A DNA stretch of 64,000 bases from Chitinophagaceae bacterium 26-R-25 (GTDB lineage Bacteria > Bacteroidota > Bacteroidia > Chitinophagales > Chitinophagaceae), in NCBI GenBank assembly GCA_029906195.1, contig JARWSJ010000003.1, positions 372,001 to 436,000 on the forward strand. The letters are read 5' to 3'. How positions within the stretch are numbered: the stretch's first letter is position 1; each line of letters opens with the position of its first letter. Made by a program: the position numbers and the translations under genes. The notes under the pieces are model-generated. The model made no database searches. It was not told the DNA's origin and saw only the letters and a program-made list of their open reading frames with translations. Of this stretch, positions 43,059 to 51,717 are shown one piece after another.

Positions 43059-43544
43059 ATGAGCTTCTTTAAAACTTGTTTGGTTATCGCTGCCATGGCA
43101 ATTTTTGTCATAGCATGCAGCTCTTCAAAAAAATCGTCAAATTATAGCTACGTGTACAAACCGCAATCACAAGCGTTGTTTGATACTATAGCGCACCTGG
43201 ACAGTGTTTTTTTCAGTGCTTACAACAGTTGCAATATCGATGTGCAGGCAGCAATGTATAGCGACACTATGGAGTTTTACCACGACAAAGGAGGCCTGAT
43301 GACAGACAAGGCGCAGATTCTTGCTGATACCAAAAAGTACGTTTGCGGCAACAAGGTTAGCCGCGAACTGGTAAAAGGAAGCATAGAAGTGTATTCAATC
43401 AACAATTACGGCGCAGTAGAAATGGGGTTGCACAGGTTTCACAACGGAATGGAGAATTCGACATCCGATCCATCGAAGTTTATAATATTCTGGCAAAATA
43501 CAAACAACAAGTGGACGATCAGAAAGGTAGTAAGCCTCCACTAA
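43059..43544 (+). CDS. NTF2-like (DUF4440) lipoprotein
   Basis: The protein has 161 residues. The lipobox is in MAIFVIACSSS. After a Ser/Lys spacer comes a DUF4440/SnoaL-like cone (LDSVFFSAYNSCNIDVQAAM, YHDKGGLMTDKAQI, then FIIFWQNTNNKWTIRKVVS). The ligand or substrate is unknown. It lies 26 bp after the glycosylase gene and may share its mRNA. Confidence 0.8.
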   Translation: MSFFKTCLVIAAMAIFVIACSSSKKSSNYSYVYKPQSQALFDTIAHLDSVFFSAYNSCNIDVQAAMYSDTMEFYHDKGGLMTDKAQILADTKKYVCGNKVSRELVKGSIEVYSINNYGAVEMGLHRFHNGMENSTSDPSKFIIFWQNTNNKWTIRKVVSLH

Positions 43545-43605
43545 AAAATCGATCAGGTATAAGCGTTGCCACAAACTTTCTTATCTTTCCTAAAACTCTT
43601 CCTAA

Positions 43606-44634
43606 ATGAATACATTGCCTCCCGAGAAAGTAAAACAGTTTTTTTTTATTGGAGTGTTGGTTGTGCTGGGCTGGATACTTTTCAGGGAATTACAGAGTTT
43701 TATTCCTGCGTTTTTGGGAGCACTCACTTTTTATGTATTACTGCGCAAATGGATGTTTCGCCTTTGTAGAAGAGGCTGGAAAAAAGGATTGGCATCAGCC
43801 CTATTAATGTTATTGTCTTTCCTCATTATCATGCTACCCATTTACTTCATGGTAAATATGCTGTCTTCGAAAGTGATTTATTTGATACAGCATTCCGATG
43901 AAATAACCCAGTCGCTAAAAACATTTATTAATGAACTTGAGAAAAGGTTGGGGTATGAAATTCTTAACGATGAGAATATTCAAAAACTGAGCGACCTGAT
44001 AATGAAAGAGCTTCCGGCTTTGCTTGGGGCCACTTTTAGCACGGTTACTACTATAATAATGATGTATTTCATTCTCTACTTCATGCTGGTAAGCGGTGAC
44101 AAAATGGAGAAATGGATAAACGAGTTTTTCCCGTTGAAGCCTGCCAATATTCAATTACTGCGCAAAGAGATCCATAATATGGTGGTAAGCAACGCCGTGG
44201 GGATACCTTTAATCGCCTTACTGCAAGGTTCAGTGGCGATTATTGGTTATTTGATCCTGGGAGTAAAAGAACCGTTCCTGTGGTTCGGTATAACCTGTTT
44301 TACCGCAATGATTCCGGTTTTGGGGGCCGCCCTTGCGTACGTTCCCTTGTCGATTATCTTTTTTGCCAATGGGGACACATGGCGCGGCGTAGCACTGCTG
44401 ATCTTCGGTTTTGGGTTCATTGGCACCGTGGACAATATTTTTCGTTTTTGGCTACAGCGGAAAATTGGGGACGTTCACCCTCTTATAACCGTTTTTGGAG
44501 TATTGATCGGGGTACCATTATTCGGGTTTATCGGGTTAATTTTCGGTCCATTGCTCATTTCAATGTTCCTTTTACTGATAAAAATTTATGGTGTAGAATT
44601 CAATTTGATTGATTCTCAAGAAGTTAAAAATTAG
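43606..44634 (+). CDS. AI-2E family transporter (TqsA/PerM type)
   Basis: The protein has 342 residues with about eight transmembrane segments. Two N-terminal ones surround FRELQSFIPAFLGALTFYVL, a long soluble loop follows (about 95-140), and the C-terminal half contains GSVAIIGYLILGVKEPFLW and PLITVFGVLIGVPLFGFIG, conserved in the AI-2E/PerM family. Members export or permeate small molecules; AI-2 itself is only one possibility. Confidence 0.9.
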   Translation: MNTLPPEKVKQFFFIGVLVVLGWILFRELQSFIPAFLGALTFYVLLRKWMFRLCRRGWKKGLASALLMLLSFLIIMLPIYFMVNMLSSKVIYLIQHSDEITQSLKTFINELEKRLGYEILNDENIQKLSDLIMKELPALLGATFSTVTTIIMMYFILYFMLVSGDKMEKWINEFFPLKPANIQLLRKEIHNMVVSNAVGIPLIALLQGSVAIIGYLILGVKEPFLWFGITCFTAMIPVLGAALAYVPLSIIFFANGDTWRGVALLIFGFGFIGTVDNIFRFWLQRKIGDVHPLITVFGVLIGVPLFGFIGLIFGPLLISMFLLLIKIYGVEFNLIDSQEVKN

Positions 44635-44740
44635 CTGATAAAGCTACAGATCGGTTTTTATGATTATATAAACAGTTTCTTAATATAATAATCGGGAACT
44701 TTGCGCGTTATAAAAATCCATTAGTGGAAAACCGATCAAT

Positions 44741-45499
44741 ATGCGAAAAAGTAAAAGAAACTTGACTGTGTGTGCCGGGCTAATATTGATGCTCACTGTT
44801 CCTGCTTTAATTTCAGGTAAAACACGCAAAATCCGTAAATATTCCAAGCCTGCCGTAGCTGCAGCACCTGCAACTTATGCAACTATTTCAAGCAGCACCA
44901 TGGCAATGGCGGATCAAATATATGATTCTCTGGAACTTGCAACTACCGGCTTAAGTGAAAAGGCGTTCGAATTCGCCTGGAAAGGGTATCAAAAACTCCG
45001 TGCAAAAGGAATGCTGGCGAACGACGGCGTGCTGTCCATTTGCGATTTTAGCCAGTCATCACGCAATAAAAGGTTATATGTAATTGATCTGGTAGGCATG
45101 AAGTTGCTTATCAATACATACGTAGCACATGGTAGAAATACCGGCGGTGAATATGCAAAATCATTCTCTAATAATCCCAACAGCCATAAAAGCAGTCTTG
45201 GATTTTATGTTACAAGATCCACGTACTCTGGTTCCCATGGCTTATCTTTGAAAATAGATGGCGTTGAAAGAGGTTTTAACGACAAGGCCCTGAAAAGGAA
45301 TATTGTTGTTCATGGGTCAGAATATGTTGGACCATCATTCATCGACAGAAACCCATTTTCCGGAAGAAGCTACGGTTGTCCCGCTGTACCGGATGATGAA
45401 TCTGCAGAAGTTATTAATTCTATTAAAGACGGAAGCTGTCTTTTTATCTATTACCCCAATAAAACCTACATTTCAAAGTCTCAGCTTTTAAAAGGCTAA
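44741..45499 (+). CDS. L,D-transpeptidase-like (YkuD_2) secreted protein
   Basis: The protein has 252 residues. An N-terminal hydrophobic signal (TVCAGLILMLTVPALISG) leads to the periplasm. The catalytic block is VVHGSEYVG followed by GRSYGCPAVP, with the His and Cys expected for the murein L,D-transpeptidase catalytic family (YkuD_2). It could crosslink or trim peptidoglycan or act on a related bond. Activity is inferred from these residues. Confidence 0.88.
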   Translation: MRKSKRNLTVCAGLILMLTVPALISGKTRKIRKYSKPAVAAAPATYATISSSTMAMADQIYDSLELATTGLSEKAFEFAWKGYQKLRAKGMLANDGVLSICDFSQSSRNKRLYVIDLVGMKLLINTYVAHGRNTGGEYAKSFSNNPNSHKSSLGFYVTRSTYSGSHGLSLKIDGVERGFNDKALKRNIVVHGSEYVGPSFIDRNPFSGRSYGCPAVPDDESAEVINSIKDGSCLFIYYPNKTYISKSQLLKG

Positions 45500-45621
45500 T
45501 GCTGTTTAAATTTTGAACCATTCTTCGCAATAGTTGTTTGTTCGAAGGATTGTGATTTGGAATAGTACATTTGTAAAAAGCGTTTGGCACAAGAACGAAT
45601 CGACACTAAAAAAGAATTGTT

Positions 45622-46863
45622 TTGAATTTTAACGAATTAAACCTTCATCCTGATCTGCTGGAAGGCATTCAGGCCTCCGGTTACGAAAATGCTACACCTG
45701 TTCAGGCACAGGTGATCCCACTTATTTTATCAGGCAAAGACATTATTGCGTCTGCCCAAACGGGAACCGGTAAAACCGCAGCGTTCCTTTTGCCGGTGAT
45801 CAACAAATTATTGCAACATAGAAACGACGGTCAGGTAAGCGCCTTGGTGCTTGTGCCCACCAGGGAACTCGCCATTCAAATTGGTCAGCACCTGGAAGGA
45901 CTTTCTTATTTCACCAATATTAGCTCCATTGCTATTTACGGCGGCAACGACGGAAATAACTTTGTTGTGGAGAAACAGGCTTTGCGCCTGGGAGTGGACA
46001 TCGTTGTGTGCACACCCGGCCGAATGATCGCTCACTTGAACATGGGCTATGTGCCGCTGAAAGGTTTGCAGTTCCTTGTTTTAGACGAAGCTGACCGTAT
46101 GCTTGACATGGGTTTCCAGGAGGACATCAGGAAAATAACGTCATTCCTTCCCGCCCAAAGGCAAACCTTACTTTTTTCCGCCACAATGCCGGAAAAAATA
46201 AGAACCCTGGCAAAGCAAATTTTACAAAATCCTTCAGAGGTAAATATATCGATCTCCAAGCCACCAGAAAAAATTCAACAACAGGCGTATGCTGTTTTTG
46301 AACACCAGAAACTGCCATTGGTGAAAAGCGTTTTACAAAGCACCACTTTCAAAAGTGCACTTGTGTTTTGCAGCAGCAAGCAAAGTGTAAAAAAGCTGGT
46401 GGCTGAATTAAGGCAAGGTGGCCTTACCATTGGCGAAATGCATAGCGATCTTGAGCAGGCAAAACGTGAAGATGTATTGTTGAAATTCAATAGTGGGCGA
46501 ATTCCCGTATTGGTAGCAACAGACATTCTTTCAAGAGGTATTGATATTGATACGATAGATCTGGTAATCAACTACGACGTGCCGCACGATGGCGAAGACT
46601 ATGTACACCGTATTGGAAGAACGGCAAGAGCAGAAGCGGAAGGTGTTGCGATCACGTTGATCAGTGAGAGAGAGCATGGACGCTTTGCACGTATCGAGAA
46701 ATTGATTGGTAAAGCAGTAGATAAATTACCTGTTCCTGAGGCACTGGGAGAAGCGCCGGTATATAACCCTTCAATAAGAAACAGCAACGGCGGCGGCGGT
46801 GGCGGTAAAAGAAAATTTCACAAGCCAAAGTCACAAGGCAATCGTAATAGAAAATTTGTATAA
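45622..46863 (+). CDS. DEAD-box RNA helicase (RhlE-like)
   Basis: The start is a TTG at 45622, giving MNFNELNLHP, which aligns with the usual start of the family. The protein has 413 residues. Motifs in order: Q motif GYENATPVQAQ, motif I AQTGTGKTA, Ia PTRELA, Ib TPGR, II DEAD, III SAT, V ATDILSRGID and VI HRIGRTAR. The C-terminal tail is Gly-rich and basic, suited to RNA binding. A possible -7 box TACATTTG is at 45566-45573. Confidence 0.95.
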   Translation: MNFNELNLHPDLLEGIQASGYENATPVQAQVIPLILSGKDIIASAQTGTGKTAAFLLPVINKLLQHRNDGQVSALVLVPTRELAIQIGQHLEGLSYFTNISSIAIYGGNDGNNFVVEKQALRLGVDIVVCTPGRMIAHLNMGYVPLKGLQFLVLDEADRMLDMGFQEDIRKITSFLPAQRQTLLFSATMPEKIRTLAKQILQNPSEVNISISKPPEKIQQQAYAVFEHQKLPLVKSVLQSTTFKSALVFCSSKQSVKKLVAELRQGGLTIGEMHSDLEQAKREDVLLKFNSGRIPVLVATDILSRGIDIDTIDLVINYDVPHDGEDYVHRIGRTARAEAEGVAITLISEREHGRFARIEKLIGKAVDKLPVPEALGEAPVYNPSIRNSNGGGGGGKRKFHKPKSQGNRNRKFV

Positions 46864-46874
46864 CATTTTTGCAC

Positions 46875-46897
46875 GTAGGGGCGAATAGCATTCGCCC
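46875..46897. repeat. GGGCGAAT palindrome copy 3
   Basis: GTAGGGGCGAATAGCATTCG and following CCC is the same unit as 27978-28000. It follows the helicase gene and may act as its terminator. Confidence 0.65.
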
Positions 46898-46995
46898 TTT
46901 AACACCTGAGCGTGCAACATTTTAATTTCGCCCTCTGCATTTCTAAAAAACATTCGGTCCCATTTGCGTAAATTGCCTGTTTCAAAAATCTACAA

Positions 46996-47796
46996 TTGAA
47001 ATCAAGCAAAGAACAATTATCAGTCGGCGACAAAAAGCTGGTTGACTTCTTCAATAGAAAAGTAGAAGAATACAATGTTCCCGCGTTTATACCGGATGAT
47101 CCTATCAGCATTCCGCATAAATTTTCTAAGAAACAGGACATAGAAATAGCCGGGTTTTTCGCAGCTATCCTTGCGTGGGGCAATAGAAAGACGATCATCA
47201 ACTCCTGCACAAAGCTGTTCAATCTGATGGATAATGCTCCGCATCAGTTTGTAACATCATTTGTAGAAACAGATCTGATTCCCTTCATCGATTTCGTGCA
47301 CCGCACATTCAATGCAACGGACCTCTTTCACTCGCTCAAATTTTTGCAACATCACTATAAAGAAAATGCATCATTGGAATCCGCCTTCTCGAAGTGGATG
47401 CAGCCCGATGATGAGAATATAGAAAATGCACTCAATGGATTTCATCACTACTTTTTTGCTTTTGATGAATTTCCTGAACGCACAAGAAAACATATTGCTG
47501 CGCCATTTAAGAAGTCTGCCTGCAAAAGATTAAACATGTATTTACGCTGGATGGTGCGAAACGATAACAAGAAGGTCGATTTTGGCATCTGGAAAAAAAT
47601 CAAACCTTCGCAATTGATCTGCCCGATGGATGTACATGTTGCCCGTGTGGCAAAACGGTTTAATTTGCTGGAAAGAAAACAAGTTGATTGGCAAGCCGCT
47701 GTTGAACTGACGGCTTATCTCTCAAAACTTGATAAGAACGATCCTGTGAAATATGATTTTGCATTATTCGGCCTGGGTGTAATTGAAAAATATTAA
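46996..47796 (+). CDS. TIGR02757/DUF2400 family protein
   Basis: The start is a TTG at 46996 (266 aa), because no ATG lies near the conserved N-terminus. Conserved blocks are VPAFIPDDPISIPHKFSKKQ, IAGFFAAILAWGNRKTI and LNMYLRWMVRNDNKKVDFG, with CPMDVHVARVAKRFNL near the end, which looks like a helix-hairpin-helix glycosylase fold without known catalytic residues. The family is widespread in Bacteroidota and its function is unknown. Confidence 0.9.
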   Translation: MKSSKEQLSVGDKKLVDFFNRKVEEYNVPAFIPDDPISIPHKFSKKQDIEIAGFFAAILAWGNRKTIINSCTKLFNLMDNAPHQFVTSFVETDLIPFIDFVHRTFNATDLFHSLKFLQHHYKENASLESAFSKWMQPDDENIENALNGFHHYFFAFDEFPERTRKHIAAPFKKSACKRLNMYLRWMVRNDNKKVDFGIWKKIKPSQLICPMDVHVARVAKRFNLLERKQVDWQAAVELTAYLSKLDKNDPVKYDFALFGLGVIEKY

Positions 47797-47804
47797 AAGC
47801 ATCA

Positions 47805-48131
47805 ATGGAAACCAACAAACAACTCATAGACAATTTACAAAGCGAATTTGCCGTGGCAATCCCGCCTACTGTTTCGCTCGATCAAATGATTGCCATGATT
47901 GCCGTTCCGGTAAATGCGTTGATACAAAAGGATTTTCAAAAGTTAGTTGGCATTCTTTACCGACTAGATGTAAGCGAACCAAAACTTCGGTACATGCTGA
48001 AAATGCATAATGAAGAAGACGCAGGAAAAATTATAGCTACACTGATTGTAGAACGCGAATTGCAAAAAATAAAAACAAGACAGGCGTTCAGAAAGAATGA
48101 TGATGAGATTGATGAAGATGAGCGGTGGTGA
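47805..48131 (+). CDS. conserved-looking hypothetical protein
   Basis: The protein has 108 residues, all helical by composition, with an acidic end (DDEIDEDERW). It contains PTVSLDQMIAMIAVPVNALI and FQKLVGILYRLDVSEPKLRYM. It starts 8 bp after the TIGR02757 gene, so the two are probably cotranscribed. No domain is recognised. Confidence 0.7.
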   Translation: METNKQLIDNLQSEFAVAIPPTVSLDQMIAMIAVPVNALIQKDFQKLVGILYRLDVSEPKLRYMLKMHNEEDAGKIIATLIVERELQKIKTRQAFRKNDDEIDEDERW

Positions 48132-48133
48132 TG

Positions 48134-48211
48134 GGCTTAAGGCTAAATGCTAAATGCCTAACGCAAGGTGCGGCATTCTGCGTTAAGCGTTAGGCATTTA
48201 GCATTAAGCGT
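48134..48211. repeat. word-repeat palindrome, family A copy 3
   Basis: Left words GGCTTAAGGCTAAATGC, TAAATGCCTAACGC; right words GCGTTAAGCGTTAGGC and ATTTAGCATTAAGCG. It ends directly at the putative comEC promoter. Confidence 0.75.
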
Positions 48212-48219
48212 TATCTTTG
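48212..48219 (+). promoter_or_regulatory. -7 box for comEC
   Basis: TATCTTTG fits TAnnTTTG and lies 43 bp before the comEC start. No clear TTTG partner is seen 19-21 bp upstream, because that part is occupied by the repeat. Confidence 0.4.
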
Positions 48220-48262
48220 CCCCCCTTCCTATCTCCAAATACTGCACAAATAATCAAGCCTT

Positions 48263-50335
48263 ATGCAGTATACAATTCATCTCTGGAAACAAGCGCCGTT
48301 TCTGCGTTTGCTAATCCCTTTTATTGCCGGACTTCTGTTGCAATATCATTTTGCATTTGCTTTAAACACCTGGTTGGTAATTACCGCGATTGCATTCCTG
48401 GCGTTTGTCGTTTTTCTATTGCTGCCGCTCAAAAGGAAATTTAGTCAATCGTGGATAAGCGGCGTTGCGATTAATACAACTATGATTTGTTTAGGAGGCA
48501 TATTGTTTTATAAAAACGCCGGAACCAATGATGCGTGGTGCATAAAGAACAATTATGTTTCGCAAAAATTATTGGTAACACTCGCGGAGCCGTTAACGGA
48601 AAAAGAAAAGTCATTTAAAGCAAAGGCTACTGTGGAATTGATGGGTGATGACAGCACATGCAGATCTGCCGCTGGCAACATCATCATCTACTTGCAGAAG
48701 GACAGCATAAAACCGACGCTTACATATGGATCGCAGATTGTTATTGACAAGCCCTTGCAACCCATTCGCAACTCCGGTAACCCCGCTTGTTTTGATTATG
48801 AACAATACTGCGCCTTCCAGCATATTTATTACCAGGTTTTCCTGAAACCAAATGAATATGTCGTAATGAAAGAAAAGAAAACAAACCTCGCAAAGCGATT
48901 TCTTTTCAATGCAAATGATGCGATTATCGGCATTCTGGAGAAATATATTACCAGCAAAAAAGAGCTTGGACTTGCTGAAGCATTATTGATTGGATATAAA
49001 GACGACCTTGATAAAACGTTGGTGCAATCGTATTCCAACACCGGCGTGGTGCATATTATCGCTATTTCCGGATTGCACCTGGGAGTAATTTATTTTCTGC
49101 TATTGCTTTTGTTGAAACCACTAAGCGACAAAAGAAAGCTCAATAGGATTTTGAAACCAGTGATAGTAATCGTATTTCTTTGGTTGTTTAGCATTATGTC
49201 GGGTGCCTCGCCATCTGTACTGCGATCTGCGGTGATGTTCACATGTATCGTAATAGGGAATAGTATTTCCAAACAATCATCTGTTTACAATACGCTGAGT
49301 GTTTCTGCACTTTTGCTATTGTGTTATAATCCTTTCTGGTTGTGGGATGTAGGGTTTCAACTATCCTATGCTGCGCTTTTAAGTATTGTTATTTTTATGA
49401 AACCTGTTTACCATTGTATTTACATCAAAAATAAATTACTTGATAAAATATGGGAGGCCGCTGCCGTAACACTTGCGGCGCAAATATTAACCACGCCGAT
49501 AAGTATTTATTATTTTCATCAGTTCCCTGTTTTCTTTTTGATGACGAATCTGTTGGCTGTGCCTATTTCAACGATCATATTGATTGGTGAGATCGTATTG
49601 TGTTGCGTTTCTTTTGTGGCCCCAATTGCAGCCGTCGTTGGGAAAATACTAACATGGTTTTTGTGGTTGATGAATACTATAGTTGAGCGTATAGAAGCCA
49701 TACCGTTTAACATGTGGAGCGGCCTGCAGATTAGCGTGGTTCAAAACTTAGTGCTGTATGTTTTTATCGCATCGGTTGCCTTGTGGTTGTTGAAAAATCA
49801 TAGGCATTACATGTATGTTAGCATGCTGTCTCTTTTATTGTTTGTAAGCATTCGCACTTATTCATTTTACGAAGCATCGAAACAAGAAAGGTTAATCGTA
49901 TACAACGTTCCGCAGAGACAAGCAATAGATATCATCAATGGCAGGAATTACCAATTCATTGGAGATAAAGAATTACAGCAAGATGGTTTCCTGAAAAGCT
50001 TTCATTTGAAGCCGTCACGTATCGCACAGAGGATAAAACCTGATGCTGGGAATACAGAAAACATCATTCTATGGAAAGGCAAGCGAATTGTCGTTTTAAA
50101 TGATTCAATGGGATATGAAAAAGCAGAAGAAAAATTAAATGCGGATGTGATAATCATTTCTCACAGTCCCAAACTAAACATCGGCGACATCACAAATGCA
50201 TTTAACTGCAAGACGATCGTATTCGACGGATCAAATGCCGATTGGAAAATCACAAAATGGAAAACCGAGTGCGAGCAACTCAATCAACAATATTTTTCTG
50301 TAAAAGACAACGGTGCATTTATTGTGAATTTCTGA
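48263..50335 (+). CDS. comEC: ComEC/Rec2-family DNA-uptake channel protein
   Basis: The protein has 690 residues. Two N-terminal transmembrane segments come first, then a soluble DUF4131/OB-like region (about 60-190). The competence domain (about 230-500) contains VHIIAISGLHLGVIYFLL, MSGASPSVLRSAVMF and several membrane helices. The C-terminal part (about 540-690) is shorter than a full metallo-beta-lactamase domain and lacks its HxHxDH motif. It would carry single-stranded DNA across the inner membrane. It is probably functional for uptake without nuclease activity. Confidence 0.92.
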   Translation: MQYTIHLWKQAPFLRLLIPFIAGLLLQYHFAFALNTWLVITAIAFLAFVVFLLLPLKRKFSQSWISGVAINTTMICLGGILFYKNAGTNDAWCIKNNYVSQKLLVTLAEPLTEKEKSFKAKATVELMGDDSTCRSAAGNIIIYLQKDSIKPTLTYGSQIVIDKPLQPIRNSGNPACFDYEQYCAFQHIYYQVFLKPNEYVVMKEKKTNLAKRFLFNANDAIIGILEKYITSKKELGLAEALLIGYKDDLDKTLVQSYSNTGVVHIIAISGLHLGVIYFLLLLLLKPLSDKRKLNRILKPVIVIVFLWLFSIMSGASPSVLRSAVMFTCIVIGNSISKQSSVYNTLSVSALLLLCYNPFWLWDVGFQLSYAALLSIVIFMKPVYHCIYIKNKLLDKIWEAAAVTLAAQILTTPISIYYFHQFPVFFLMTNLLAVPISTIILIGEIVLCCVSFVAPIAAVVGKILTWFLWLMNTIVERIEAIPFNMWSGLQISVVQNLVLYVFIASVALWLLKNHRHYMYVSMLSLLLFVSIRTYSFYEASKQERLIVYNVPQRQAIDIINGRNYQFIGDKELQQDGFLKSFHLKPSRIAQRIKPDAGNTENIILWKGKRIVVLNDSMGYEKAEEKLNADVIIISHSPKLNIGDITNAFNCKTIVFDGSNADWKITKWKTECEQLNQQYFSVKDNGAFIVNF

Positions 50336-50679
50336 GACAACGATTAATGTCTGCAATGTGGAATGGGTTTAAATATTTCGCTTTGCGATGTTTAACATGT
50401 CGCCCCTCTGGGGCTCGTATTTGGTTCGTTATATCTTAATGATGCTACTACTAACGTGTCGCCCCGCTGGGGCAATTCAAAGCCTCCGCGAATTTTAAAT
50501 TGTCGCTAAGATAGACTGTGTCAAGCCTTCCAATGTTGCGGATAGCCCCAGCGGGGCGACACGTTAGTAGAAAAAATCCGTGAAAATCCGTCTAATCCGT
50601 GTCATCTGTGTGCCATCAAAACAAAAATCCCCATATTGCTATGGGGAAATGAATAGGCAATTAGTCGAACAAAGAGTTA
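50336..50679. repeat. 344-bp gap: 26-bp perfect inverted repeat and GTCGCCCC/GGGGC palindromes
   Basis: Arms 50448-50473 and 50545-50570 are exact reverse complements (starting CTACTAACGTGTCGCC). Each arm itself holds the palindrome GCCCCGCTGGGGC. A third palindrome GCCCCTCTGGGGC is at 50402-50414. Family E (ATCCGTG...CATCTGTGTGCC) follows at 50575-50613. No frame is supported. Confidence 0.7.
50629..50646 (-). terminator. terminator of the acetate transporter gene
   Basis: CCCCATA (50629-50635) pairs with TATGGGG (50640-50646) around a 4-nt loop; the minus-strand product continues ATTTTTG. Confidence 0.8.
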
Positions 50680-51264
50680 TTAACCAAGAGGCAGAACGGT
50701 CCTGCCGTAAACTTCATTTAAAACCTGGGCAATGCCAGTATAAAAAGCACTGAGGCCACAGAAAATACCTTCATAACCAGCAAAAGTTCTCATTGCTGTA
50801 TTTCCTGTAAAATCACTTATGGCAAGCAAAAAGAACAGAACCGTAAGCGTAGCAAAAACAACCTGCAACGCACGGCTAAGTTTTAAAGTGCCAATAAACA
50901 TAAACAATGTAAACAGTCCCCACATCAGCAGGTAATAACCAACACCTGTGGCGCTTGATTTATACGAGGCGCCAAAGGAAGTATTGGGAACCAGCCAAAG
51001 ACAAACTAAAGTGAGCCAGAAAACGCCATAAGAAGTAAAGGCTGTAGCGCCAAAAGTGTTGTTCTTTTTCCACTCCTGGATTCCGGCAACAATTTGGGCA
51101 AATCCACCCATGAATATGCCCATGCCAATGATCATGGAGTTCAATTCAAAAAAACCGGCGTTATGAATATTGAGTAAAACAGTGGTCATTCCGAATCCGA
51201 GCAGACCTAAAGGGGCAGGGTTAGCCGTATTGTCTTTTACGGCAACAATCGTTTCAGTCGACAT
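50680..51264 (-). CDS. satP: acetate uptake transporter (SatP/GPR1-FUN34-YaaH family)
   Basis: The protein has 194 residues. The family motif is near the start: [18 protein letters not shown]. Six transmembrane helices follow, with [19 protein letters not shown] and GAYKS-like [12 protein letters not shown]. The family imports acetate or succinate with protons. Length and motifs match well. Confidence 0.93.
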   Translation of the reverse strand: MSTETIVAVKDNTANPAPLGLLGFGMTTVLLNIHNAGFFELNSMIIGMGIFMGGFAQIVAGIQEWKKNNTFGATAFTSYGVFWLTLVCLWLVPNTSFGASYKSSATGVGYYLLMWGLFTLFMFIGTLKLSRALQVVFATLTVLFFLLAISDFTGNTAMRTFAGYEGIFCGLSAFYTGIAQVLNEVYGRTVLPLG

Positions 51265-51395
51265 AAATTTTTTACATATGGGTTAAAGTGAACAAATGCA
51301 ATCGGTTAAATTTACTATTCTTTCAAGTAAAACGATCAATCGTTAGATGTTTTTTAGAAAATGTGGAGAAGTTGAAGGAAAGAAGTGTCAATGTT

Positions 51396-51571
51396 TTTAA
51401 CCGCAAAGTGCACAAAGTGGGCGCAAAAGAAGCGAAGGGGTATTGGAGAAGTATTGCGCGGACTAAGTTACAGGAACTGAAGAAAATGCGTTCAAGCCTT
51501 CGTTTCCTTTGCGCTTTTGAGAAGCGCCCATAGATTTCGAAGTCATTACTTTGTGCCCTTTGCGGTTAAAG
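51396..51571. repeat. inverted pair with words CCGCAAAG / CTTTGCGG in the purH upstream gap
   Basis: The left arm 51396-51420 has TTTAACCGCAAAGTGCACAAAG; the right arm 51549-51571 is complementary (ACTTTGTGCCCTTTGCGGTT). Between them the words GGGCGCAAAAG and CTTTGCGCTTTTG repeat the scheme. The full gap 51265-51717 has no supported gene. A related word string is at 59654-59690. Confidence 0.65.
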
Positions 51572-51645
51572 TACACAAAGTGTTAGTGTTTAATTAGTTA
51601 AGTAGGAAAATCCAATAATCACCTGTCATATTAATTTCTTGTGCT

Positions 51646-51653
51646 AAATTTGC
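51646..51653 (+). promoter_or_regulatory. -7 box for purH
   Basis: TAAATTTG fits TAnnTTTG, 64 bp before the start codon of purH. No clear TTTG is seen 19-21 bp further upstream. Confidence 0.45.
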
Positions 51654-51717
51654 GCCTCTAATTTGAAATTCCCGTATCCGGTTACATTCTTTACAACCGT
51701 CAATTAGTACTATTAAT

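Noticed and set aside
51288-51533. 81-codon plus-strand frame upstream of purH
   Set aside because: It is made of the CCGCAAAG word repeats and their surroundings, and shows no protein-like features.
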